Shown: positions 44,480 to 52,815 of the stretch, one piece after another
How positions within the stretch are numbered: position 1 is the first letter of the stretch
Layout of the letters: every line of letters starts with the position of its first letter
Assembly: GCA_963575745.1 (NCBI GenBank)
Contig: CAUYUJ010001484.1
Location: forward strand, 16,001 to 80,000
Source of the DNA: Prorocentrum cordatum
Taxonomy: Eukaryota; Sar; Dinophyceae; Prorocentrales; Prorocentraceae
Direction of reading: 5' to 3'
DNA: 64,000 bases
Notes under the pieces: generated by a model
What the model was told of the DNA's origin: nothing
The model's database searches: none
What the model saw: the letters and a program-made list of their open reading frames with translations, nothing else
Made by a program: the position numbers and the translations under genes

Positions 44480-44722
44480 GGCGGCGACCTGGGCCTTCGC
44501 CGCCAGCAGCGCGGAGGCGGCGGCGAGGTGCCCGGCGCGGGCGGCCACGTGCAGCGGGCGCCAGGCGCCCGCAGTGCAGGGCGGGCCGCTCTCCGCGGCG
44601 CCGCCGGCGGCCTCGGCCTGCAGCAGCGCCGCCAGGCACGAGCGGTGGCCGGCCTGCGCCGCGCAGTGCAGCGGGCGCATGGCGTCCTGGGGAGGACCAG
44701 GCGTGGCGCTCTGGGCGTACAC
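44480..44722 (-). pseudogene. Two ankyrin repeats (exon or fragment)
   Basis: The minus frame reads QDAMRPLHCAAQAGHRSCLA, ALLQAEAAGGAAESG, AWRPLHVAARAGHLAAAS and ALLAAKAQVAA: two good ankyrin units of the TPLH-AA--GH---L--LL type. It ends exactly where the inverted-duplication arm begins (44478). A CAG|GTCGCC junction at the end of the second unit could be a splice donor. Confidence 0.65.
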
Positions 44723-44729
44723 TTTTTGG

Positions 44730-45240
44730 TCTGCGCGTCGAGAGCGAGCCTCTTCCGGTTAAGAGCTAGGCGGGCCACGCAAAGCACTAATTGGGGAGAC
44801 AGAGCACAGGCGGGCGGGGCCTCAGGCGGCCGGAGGGCGGGCCGGGGTGCAGGCGGTGCCGAGGAGCTTGCACAGGAAAAGGAACGCCTGCTCTGGGCGT
44901 ACACGGCGGGGCGGGAAGGGGGAGGGAGGGGACATGCACAGAATTCACCAAGATCCCCACGAGCCCGGCACAGTACGTGCAGTGCCGGGGGAGGCGGACC
45001 GTGAGCCCCATCCCACCATCAGAGGGGGATGCGAAGTCCCTGGCGACGGGGGGGGATGGGCATGGACCGGCATCATAGCGGGCCCACAACCAAAAAGCGG
45101 CATCAAAGCCTCTGCTCATCGACATTCCAGGCTGATCCACTCACGGATCCAACTCACCACTTGATACCCCCTTCATTCCATGCGTAGCAGGCGTTCCCTT
45201 CAGTCAGGAACAAGTGATAACGCAAGCTTTTTCGCCATTT
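44730..45240. other. Gene-free spacer
   Basis: Contains CTCTGGGCGTACAC directly repeated at 44706-44723 and 44891-44906, both next to a G/C-rich stretch. No protein-like frame beyond the ankyrin fragment. Confidence 0.4.
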
Positions 45241-45244
45241 TCCA

Positions 45245-45367
45245 CCTCTGGGGGCTCTTAATGGGCCGCGGGACCGTCAAGAAACGATTCAGGATGAAAA
45301 ACCGGGCGAGGGGAACGGGTCGAGACCCCTGGGGTCGACGTCATGAAAAAATCATGACGTCGGGGGT
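45245..45367 (-). repeat. GGTCTCGACCC dispersed family, copy
   Basis: Reverse-oriented copy: GGGCCGCGGGACCGTCAAGA, then GATTCAGGATGAAAA, GGGAACGGGTCGAGACCCCT, ending in the palindrome GACGTCATGA-A4-TCATGACGTC at 45337-45361. Confidence 0.65.
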
Positions 45368-45392
45368 CTGGGTATGTTGCTCCCATCGCACT

Positions 45393-45728
45393 TCAGGACC
45401 ACATCCCAGAAATAGTTTCGAGCACCCGGAAAGGTATCGAAACGGCGTCTGCCCGACACGCCAGCGAAGTGTCGAAGGAGTATCGCCTCCTAGGACCCGA
45501 CGCGTGAAAACCCTGCAATTTGGGTACTCTCTCTTGGTGCTCCAAATTCTTGCTGGCGATCCAGCCTAAAATAGGTTGGAACATCATGACCCCATCTGTG
45601 CGCAAACGGGGAGGGTGGACATCGGGGTAATCGGTCCGCATCGCTGGGGCACAGTCATAAATGACAGTAAGGATGCAAGCCCCTTGGACGGTGGTGTTGA
45701 AGTTTTTTCGAGCGCATCGGGCCATCAA
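45393..45728 (-). other. Uncharacterised 111-codon ORF
   Basis: The composition is less biased than elsewhere here (ACILTVIYDCAPAMRTDYPD, VMMFQPILGWIASKNLEHQE), but I recognise no domain and see no homologue in the window. It may be chance. Confidence 0.2.
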
Positions 45729-45869
45729 GAGTAGTCAAGGATGAACCAAAGAGGTGCGGATGCAAGGATACCCTTGGGAATGTTACCCATCCTTACCATA
45801 GGTTTCGAGTGTAGGGGAGGGGGAGGGGGAGGGGAGAGAAACGAGGTCGGCCACGCAAAGAATTGGACT

Positions 45870-45996
45870 GGGGGAGGGGGGGACAGCTTCTTAGAAGCAC
45901 CCCTGCTTCTCAGAAGGCGTGGGCCTTACATCTGCAGATGTAGGGCCCGCGCCTTCTAAGAAGCAGCCTCCTTCTAAGAAGCTGTCGCCCCTCCCC
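45870..45996. mobile_element. Hairpin element family 3, copy 1
   Basis: Arms GGGGAGGGGGGACAGCTTCT and AGAAGCTGTCGCCCCTCCCC pair around a centre with ACATCTGCAGATGT. CTTCTAAGAAG/CTTCTTAGAAG motifs occur in both arms. A second copy is at 62427-62590. Confidence 0.75.
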
Positions 45997-45999
45997 CAT

Positions 46000-46790
46000 A
46001 CCCCCTTGTGCGCGCCGTCACGGTGAAAAACCCTTAGATGAGGCCTTCAGGGTCTGGAAGCCAGTGGGACTCCAATCGTGGTTTGGCCATGGATATGCCG
46101 CCGCGCCAGTGTTTTGAACGCGCCCCAGTGGACGACGCCGACACCACGGCAAACCCACGGCAAACCCTGCGTCCCGCACCCCAAATGGACGAGGCCGCCA
46201 CGCGCCAAACCCCACGGCAAACCCTGCAACCGAGGCGGCGTTTGCCCACGTGGCCGAGGCGCCCTCCGCAAGACGTGAGGCTGCGCGTCGGAACAAACGG
46301 CGCGACGACATGCCAATGCGGCCCTCATCTGATCAGGAATCCCCCAGGGTCTGGAGCCTCCTGGGCACACTCCTCAACAGACGCCCCCACCGTACCCTGA
46401 GATCCTGGCCTTGCGATTTTTTCACACTGGGCGTGTTCGCCCAGATCTGGGCCCAAAGGACCCTCACAGAACGATCTTGCTCCAAAAATGTCGCCGAAAG
46501 ATGAGGTCCAGGGCTCCCGTCGCAATTTTTCGCGATGTTGCAACTTGTGCGCAGCGTCGGATCCCAGGGCACACCGATCCTGGCCAGCCCCATTCTGGGC
46601 CCAGGATCGGTGTGTGCGCCGTCCTGGCATGTGCAGGATGGCATGTGCGCCGATCCGGGACCCATGACAGGCATGGCCGGGACGGGTATGGAGTTGCAGT
46701 TGGTGCCCTCCGACGTCCGCGTCCCGCGCGGAGGCCTTGGCGCCGAACGACAGCAGGACGGGTCGAGGAAGAGGAAGCGGCACGACACAC
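46000..46790. other. Spacer with dispersed repeats
   Basis: Direct repeats of ACGGCAAACCC at 46148-46228. 46425-46530 is a reverse-oriented copy of the AGCCCTGGACCCCATCTT family, with CACTGGGCGTGTTCGCCCAG. ATGTGCAGGATGGCATGTGC repeats occur near 46627-46650. No gene seen. Confidence 0.4.
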
Positions 46791-46799
46791 AAACTTCCG

Positions 46800-46994
46800 T
46801 CGCCTGCACGCAAGACCGGGGGGAGGAGGGAGGAGGGAGGACGGAGGAGGGAGGAGGGAGGAGGGAGGAGGGAGGAGGGAGGAGGAGGAGGAGGAGGAGG
46901 AGGAGGAGGGAGGAGGAGGAGGAGGAGGAGGAGGAGGAGGAGGAGGAGGAGGAGGAGGAGGAGGAGGAGGAGGAGGAGGAGGAGGAGGAGGAGG
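46800..46994. repeat. (GAG)n tract
   Basis: GGGAGGA units, then nearly pure GAG for about 110 bp. Confidence 0.95.
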
Positions 46995-47165
46995 CTGAGG
47001 TCACGAAAAACCACGGCGGACGGTGCTTGGTAACATATTCGGCCTCGGGGGTCCCTCGCCGGGCCTCTGGGGCTATCAAAGAAAACGCCTCGCCGGTCCA
47101 GGGGAACGGGCCTCGCCTGGGTCGCGAGGACCCAGGCCCCCTCGAGGTACGAGCAAATCACGACG

Positions 47166-47804
47166 GGGCTCGTTTCGGTTCCTCCGATTCGATTCGATTT
47201 CGATGGCTTCCGATTCTGATCCGATTCGACCTCGGATGCCGATTCGGGCTCCGATTTCTCAGGGGATGCCTACTAGCCTGCCGATCTCTGCCGATTCGAG
47301 TTCTCCCGACTTTGCTGCCGATTTCCGCCGATCCGATTCATTTCGATCGCCGATCCGACTTATCGATTCGATTCTGGGCTCGCCTGGGTCGCGAGGACCC
47401 AGACCCCCTCGAGGTATGAGCAAATCACGACGGGAGGCGTTTTGCCTTTTTCGGCCTTCGGGGGCCCTTGCAGGGCCTCGGGGCCGTGAAGAGACGACTC
47501 GGGATGGAAAGCTGGTCCTGGGGAACGGGTCGAGACCTCTGGGGGTCGACGTCATGAAAGAATCGTGGCGTCGGGGGCCCAGGTTCGTCGTCAACGTACA
47601 CGCAAGAGTGACCCAAGGCAAGAGTGTCCTTTGGTGCGCGGCTTCAGGGGGCCGCCGGGAAGGCAAGCCCAAGCGCACAAGCCAGTGCAGGAGGGGCCCA
47701 CGCGGGCCCGCACTTCACTGCAGGTCGCTCCAGCGAGAGGCCACTCTTACGCGTAGCCGATTTCGGAGCTCCGCGCGGACTTCTTGGAGCGGCGGCGCCA
47801 GGGG
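47166..47804. repeat. 640-bp inverted duplication, right arm
   Basis: Reverse complement of 43838-44478, 2.69 kb away centre-spacer. Both arms share the AATCG-rich block, the GAGGTATGAGCAAATCACGA junction, the GGTCTCGACCC element, and TIR family 1 (47603-47760). Confidence 0.9.
47603..47760 (+). mobile_element. TIR element family 1, copy in right arm
   Basis: Left end ACACGCAAGAGTGACCCAAG; right end CCACTCTTACGCGTAGCCGA. Reverse-complementing the right end gives a sequence that aligns with the left end over about 40 bp with a few mismatches. The interior has GTGCGCGGCTTCAGGGGGCC. Confidence 0.7.
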
Positions 47805-47865
47805 GGGGGGGGATCCAGCGCCGATCCGAAAATCTGCGCGGACCTCCGAAATGGGGAAAGAATCA
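47765..47865. mobile_element. TIR element family 2, diverged copy
   Basis: GGAGCTCCGCGCGGACTTCT and CTGCGCGGACCTCCGA form inverted ends around a G run (47802-47812) and CAGCGCCGATCC. Compare 48478-48618. Confidence 0.55.
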
Positions 47866-48002
47866 TATTCCCAGGACCTCTCCAAGGGAGCGTCCTGACC
47901 AGAATTACGACGAGAATCCAAGCGTGGCGACGAGGGCTCTCCAGGACGAGTAGCGGTACCGATATCCTCAGACCCCAAACGTCGCAATGTTTCGTAACTT
48001 TG

Positions 48003-48140
48003 ACCCCCAGAGGTCTCGAACCATTCCCTGGGACTGGCTTTTCATCCTAAGTTGTTTGTTCACGGTCCTAGAGATCGGTCAAAGGCCATGGATGCCAAAA
48101 ATAGCAACAAACAAAAAGCTTCCGCCGTGATTTTTGAACG
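48003..48140 (+). repeat. GGTCTCGACCC dispersed family, copy
   Basis: ACCCCCAGAGGTCTCGAACC, then CCTGGGACTGGCTTTTCATC, CTAAGTTGTTTGTTCACGGT, GGATGCCAAAAATAGC, and CGCCGTGATTTTTGAACGAC. Followed at 48190-48310 by a copy of the AGCCCTGGACCCCATCTTTC family. Confidence 0.65.
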
Positions 48141-48477
48141 ACGCCAGGGGGTACGGGTCTTCCCTGAGATGCGATGTCGCGGACCCAATACAACATCGTG
48201 AGAGCCCTGGACCCCATCTTTCGGCACCATTTTTCAAGCTGGTTCGTTCTGAGAGGGCCCTTGAGGCCCGGATCTGGGCAAAAACGCCCTGCCCGAAAAA
48301 TTGAAACGCAAGGGCCTGTACGGTTGGGGCGTTCGCTAAGAAATGTGCCCAGGAGGCTCCAGACCCTGGAGGATTCCTGATCTGATGAGGGCGGCGGCGA
48401 TATCCATGGCCAATCCACGATGGGAGCCCCACCTTCTTCCATAGAACAAGAAGAAGAAGAAGAAACGCCATAAACAT

Positions 48478-48618
48478 AAACTTTTGGCGCTCTGCGCGGA
48501 TTTCTTGGATCTGACCTGGACCCCCCTCCCTGGCGCGCTCCGCGCGCCAGGGGTGGAGGCGCCGCTGGGGGGCCCAGCGCGGATCCAAGAAATCCGCGCG
48601 GAGCGCCAAAAGTTTACG
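48478..48618. mobile_element. TIR element family 2, best copy
   Basis: Terminal inverted repeats of about 34 bp, nearly perfect: AAACTTTTGGCGCTCTGCGC at the left end and GCGCGGAGCGCCAAAAGTTT at the right end. Both arms include the GATTTCTTGGATC / GATCCAAGAAATC core. The 70-bp interior has a second GGCGCGCTCCGCGCGCC palindrome. Total about 140 bp. Confidence 0.8.
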
Positions 48619-48689
48619 TCTATGGCGCATGTTCCCCTTCGACTCCAGATCCTGGGTTCCTCATCCGAGCCTCCCTTACCCGATGACCT

Positions 48690-48786
48690 CACCGTATGCG
48701 CACAGCTGGCGCCCCCGCAGGACGGCAGGCGCCCGCTGCGCTGCGCAGTTCAGGCTGGCCACCAGTGTTCCTCCCCTGGCTTCTAG
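48690..48786 (+). pseudogene. Possible ankyrin-repeat start
   Basis: The plus frame APPQDGRRPLRCAVQAGHQ looks like the first half of an ankyrin repeat, then hits a TAG just before the (CTC)n tract. CCCCGCAG directly precedes GACGGC, which would suit a splice acceptor. Only half a repeat is present. Confidence 0.3.
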
Positions 48787-48796
48787 CGACGCCCCC

Positions 48797-48910
48797 CCTC
48801 CTCCTCCTCCTCCTCCTCCTCCTCCTCCTCCTCCTCCTCCTCCTCCTCCTCCTCCTCCTCCTCCTCCTCCTCCTCCTCCTCCTCCTCCTCCTCCTCCTCT
48901 TCCTCCTCCT
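48797..48910. repeat. (CTC)n tract
   Basis: About 33 CTC units followed by TTCCTC and C-rich sequence to 48990. Confidence 0.95.
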
Positions 48911-49140
48911 TCTCCTCCCCATCGTCCTCCTCCCAGTCCCCTCCCGTTCCTCCTCCCCCTCCCCCCGTCCCCCCGCCCTCCCTCTTCTCTCCCCTCTGCC
49001 TCTCACAGCACAAGCTTGGAGCTTCTCGAAATACCCGGGGTGCCATAGAGGGCACTTCGAAGAAACGCCCTCGCGACCACCTGCCGCGTCCAGACCCTAC
49101 CAGTTTTCCACCTCTGGCAAAAGTCTGTGTCTGTGCCGCG

Positions 49141-49240
49141 TTACCTCCTCGAGACGAGCACGGCCTGCCGGTGACCGCTCGCGGCCGCGAGGTGTATCGC
49201 CTGCACGCCGCCGGAGCTCTGGGCGTCGACGCGGGCGGAG
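49141..49240 (-). pseudogene. Ankyrin-repeat fragment
   Basis: The minus frame reads VDAQSSGGVQAIHLAAASGH, then RQAVLVSRR and a stop. The first three-quarters of an ankyrin unit is clear. It is followed upstream on that strand by the (GAG)n tract from 49250. Confidence 0.55.
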
Positions 49241-49249
49241 TACCACAGC

Positions 49250-49545
49250 AGGAGGAGGAGGACGAGGAGGAGGAGGAGGAGGACGAGGAGGAGGAGAAGG
49301 AGGAGCTCGAGAGGAGGAGGAGGAGGAGGAGGAGGAGGAGAACAACCTCGAGATGAGCAGGAGAAGGAGGAGGAGGAAGAGGAGAAGGAGAGAGGGCGAG
49401 ATGAGGAGGAGGAGGAAGAAGAGCTCGAGATGAGGAGAAAGAGGAGGAGAAGGAGGAGGAGGAGGAGGAGGAGGTGCTCGAGAGGAGCACCACAGCAGGA
49501 GGAGCCGAAGGAGGAGGAGGAGGAGGAGGAGGAGGAGGCGGGCGG
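49250..49545. repeat. (GAG)n-rich region with GAGCTCGAGA units
   Basis: GAG runs alternate with GAGCTCGAGA(T/G)GAG. GGAGCACCACAGCAGGAG is repeated at about 49485 and 49544, with a related GGAGTACCACAGCAGGAG at about 49236. Confidence 0.9.
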
Positions 49546-49554
49546 AGCACCACA

Positions 49555-49650
49555 GCAGGAGCCGAGCGGCGTCCGCGTGGCCCGCGCGGGCGGCCCAGTG
49601 CAGCGCCTGCCACCGCTCCTGGGCGGGCGCGCGCCCCGAGACTCGGAGGA
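49555..49650 (-). pseudogene. Ankyrin-repeat fragment
   Basis: The minus frame reads AQERWQALHWAARAGHADAA, then RLLLWCS: a nearly complete ankyrin unit in a different frame from the 49141-49240 fragment. The two are joined in the DNA by the GAG tract, which could be an intron-like or expanded linker. Confidence 0.55.
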
Positions 49651-49744
49651 GGAAAATGCTCCGATGCGTCTACCGTCGGACCTACGGTGGAGGGAAGCAT
49701 TTACTGAACACCTCCCACCTCTGGCGATACCATCGAACCTATCG

Positions 49745-49925
49745 GCTACACGCAAGAGTGACCCTGGGTAAGAGTGACCTTTGGTGCGCGGCAATAGGGG
49801 GGCGCGGGGGAGCCAAACCCAAGCGCGCAGGCCGCTGATATCGCAGCGCGTTCGGCGATCGGGGGGCCCATTTGGGTCCGCACCAAAGGTCACTCCGGCG
49901 AAGGGTCACTCTTGCGTCTAGCCGA
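49745..49925 (+). mobile_element. TIR element family 1, best copy
   Basis: Left end CGGCTACACGCAAGAGTGAC; right end GTCACTCTTGCGTCTAGCCG. The inverted ends align over about 43 bp, including AGAGTGACCTTTGGTGCG in each. About 180 bp in all, with no coding capacity. Confidence 0.8.
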
Positions 49926-49929
49926 GCCG

Positions 49930-51800
49930 AGACCAGAGGAGCATCCTTCAAGAACAGGAGGCCCTCGGCCGGCCAACGCACACAGAGCAGCCACGGGCAC
50001 CCTCCCCGCGATGTGCAAGAGCATCCAACAAGCACGAAGAGCATGAAGGCACCCTCCCGAAACCGACCTCGACCTTATACCTCGATCCGACTGTATCGCT
50101 ACGGTAGAGGGAAACAATTACTGAACACTCCCCCTCCCCCCAAACTCAAAGTTGGCACGCGCGGTCGAAGTGCAACTCATCAGACCCACCGCCAACTTTG
50201 AACGTTGGGAGGAAGGGTAGGCGTTGACAGATGAATGTGGCATGAGTGTTCGCTATTTTTCCGAGGCCTGTAGGACACAAGAAGCCCCTTCTCGGTGTCA
50301 ACTCTCGGAAACTGGGCGAGGGTGTGCTGGCAAATCCATGGCTGCTGAAGCAGTCTTCCCGGAAGAAGATGAATATTCCCAAAATAAAACTCAGCGCAGT
50401 AGATGATAAACGGGCTGCTTCCCGGAAGAAAAAACAATTTCCCCGAGCTCCGTTTTAGCAGCCACGGGTTTGCCAGCCTTGGCCTGCATTCTGAAACTCA
50501 TGGGAGCCTCCCATCCCATCCAGTCAGCTCTTGCGAGCCGACGCTCATCGACGCAAAATCGACGCTAATCGAGGCTAGTTTGACGCTAGCCGATACTAAA
50601 TCGGCACTACCGATGCTAGCCGATTCCCCGACGCTAATCGACGCTGAACCACGCTACAGACAGAATTACGAAGGCACACAAGGCTCCCATGATTTTCCAC
50701 CGAAATCCTTGGATGCAAGTCCCTTGGACGCCCATCCACACGGGCCCCCTCTGGGAGGCATCTGGCAACTCCATAAACATCACATGTCGGAGGTCCGCGC
50801 GGATGTCCTGGATCGGCGGTGGACGCAGCGCGCCGGGAAGGGACTCAGAGGGTCGATCCGGCTCGAAAAATGGCGCAGAAAGGTAGGGTCTAGGGCTCAG
50901 AGCGTTTTCTGGACATGATGTTGCACTACTTTTGCAACGTCGGATCCCAGGGTACGCGTAAACTCTCGCCGCGCGCTGCCAGGGGGGGTCCCAGCGCCGA
51001 TCCAAGAAATGCGCGCGAACCTCCGAAAGTACGGTCGGACCCTGGACAGAACAACATCCTTCAAGAACATGGGACCCTCCGTCAGCCAAACTGAAGAACC
51101 TTCGAGGGCACCCTCCCACAGGATGCGCAAGAACATCAAGAACTTCCACCCAAGCACGAAGAACAGTAGGGTAGCCTCCCCGAGCCAACCTTAACCTCAT
51201 GCCTCGATCCGACCGTACTCTTGCCTTGTTTTCGCCATTTGGTGGCTCCTGGGAGGCCCTTGTCGCCGTTGCTGGATTCGCCTCGAGGTTCTGATCAGAA
51301 CGCACCCCGGAAGAGGTCCAGGGCGCAGCGGCGGCGGTATCTGTGGGCTTCCCCCATCAGGTCGGCCAGGAATGGGAGGCCCCTGGGACCCAGACCTCAC
51401 GCGCCCCGAGAAGCTCCGGGCGGAGGCTTTTCCTGACTACCTACCAGACCACCCCAACCCAACCCGAAGACCCGAATTTCGGGTTGGGGGGGGTATGGGT
51501 TCCATACGTGTTTTTTCGATGTTTACCGACCCCCCCCCACTGGAAATCGAGGGTAAATCTGAGCCTTCGGGTTGGGTTGGGGTGGTTTGGTGGGTGGTGA
51601 TTTCCTCGCTGGCGCGCCCCTGGGGCCCTCGCCAGGCCCCGGGAGCGTCGAGAGACGACCCGGGATGGAGAGCCGGCCCCGCGAAACGGTCCAAGATCTC
51701 CGGGGACCCCGCGCGAAGAGATTCAATACATTGGATGACTTGGGGCCTCCTCGTGAGGAGGAGGACGAAAAAGAGGAGGAGGAGGAGGAGGAGGCCCAGC
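49930..51800. other. Gene-free region with dispersed repeats
   Basis: GACGCTAATCGACGCT-like units run at 50530-50655. TIR family 2 end motifs occur at 50785-50830 and 50975-51030 (GATCC(A)AGAAA, GCGCGGACCTCCGA). A copy of the AGCCCTGGACCCC family lies at 50870-50950 in reverse. GGGTTGGGGTGG/CCACCCCAACCC inverted segments occur at 51450-51590, and a reverse GGTCTCGACCC-family copy at about 51600-51715. No protein-like frame. Confidence 0.4.
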
Positions 51801-51807
51801 GTCGGAA

Positions 51808-51860
51808 TTACAAATTGTATACACTTCTCGATTTGTGCGTGTCATCCTTGCGCAGGGGCC

Positions 51861-51892
<32 letters not shown>

Positions 51893-51916
51893 ACGGATGA
51901 TCCCCGAAGGGAATCC
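51808..51916 (-). ncRNA. U6: U6 spliceosomal snRNA
   Basis: On the minus strand the sequence has a 5' stem-loop (GATTCCC-TTCG-GGGATC, 51915-51899) followed by AAAATTGGAACGATACAGAG, AAGATTAGCATGGCCCCTGC and GCAAGGATGACACGCA. It therefore keeps the ACAGAGA box that pairs with the 5' splice site, the AGC triad and the internal stem-loop, matching U6 from other eukaryotes base for base over about 60 nt. U6 forms the catalytic core of the spliceosome with U2. The 3' tail (AAATCGAGAAGTGTATAC) is divergent and no TTTT polymerase III terminator follows within about 30 nt, so the 3' end is approximate. It is flanked on both sides by (GAG)n tracts. Confidence 0.92.
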
Positions 51917-51917
51917 A

Positions 51918-52670
51918 GGAGGAGGAGGAGGAGGAGGAGGAGGAGGAGGAGGACACTCCGCTCCCCCACCCTCCCCGCTCTCTGGCAGTTCCCATGCACG
52001 GCTGGTGCCCTGTAGCCCAGAGCCCTTCGTGATCGCTCGACGCTCGTCCCCCGTCCTCGCCTCACCCTTGCTCAAACCTCCGTGCCCGGGCCCTTCAGTG
52101 CATTTCCATAGCAGCGCTTCGCTAGGGGATTCTAATAATAGGTTCCCCCCCCCAAAAAAAAACACGACCAAAAAAGGGGGACAGGGAGCTAGATACCGCC
52201 CCCCAAGACGGGCCAGTCCAGAGGCAGTCCAGCGGCGGTTTCGCCTCAGACTTCCTCATTGTTTACTCAAGGGTCGATGCCGGCCATATTTTTGGTCCCA
52301 GCAGCCACGATCCGTTATAGAAAACACACCAAGGTGCACATGACAACGCTCTCAGCCCTGTCCCGGCTGCTTCCCAAGTAGCGCCCCGCTAAGGGATTCT
52401 CATCGTGGCAAAAGAAAATACAAAGGACTCCCACAGGGACGACGGGGAGCCCTGGGCCGCCTGGTCTGGCAGCGGTCCAGCGGCGGTCTGGTCTGGCGGC
52501 GGGTCGCCTGACACTTCGTCATCGGAGGCGAAGGGGTGAGATCGTACTGAAACAAAGAGCACCCCACCAGGAAGTCGGTTTCGGTTTTTCCCCACATGCT
52601 TAGTGGGGGTCTGGTTTTCTTCCCTGCCGCGCCGCACCCGCGTTCCCCTTCACCTCCTCCTCCCTCCTCC
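51918..52670. other. Gene-free flank of U6
   Basis: A (GAG)n run at 51918-51951 lies directly upstream of U6 on its strand. AGCGCTTCGCTAGGGGATTCT at 52112 is echoed at 52381 (AGCGCCCCGCTAAGGGATTC). GGTCTGGTCTGGCGGCGG-like motifs occur at 52460-52505. I see no further snRNA or tRNA. Confidence 0.4.
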
Positions 52671-52679
52671 CCTTCTCAC

Positions 52680-52815
52680 ACAGCGCAGCACAGCACAGCA
52701 CTGCTCAGCACAGCTCAGCTCAACTCAGCACAGCACAGCACAGCACAGCTCAGCTCAGCTCAGCACAGCACAACACAGCACAACTCAGCTCGGCACAGCA
52801 CAGCACAGCAGAGCA
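52680..52815. repeat. (CAGCA)n / (CAGCT)n microsatellite
   Basis: Pentamers CAGCA and CAGCT, with CAACT/CAACA variants, for about 135 bp. Confidence 0.9.

Noticed and set aside
43683-44639. 318-codon minus ORF and its 291-codon relative at 47023-47898
   Set aside because: They cross the inverted-duplication arms (dispersed repeats and AATCG-rich block) and share sequence only because the arms are duplicated; no domain.
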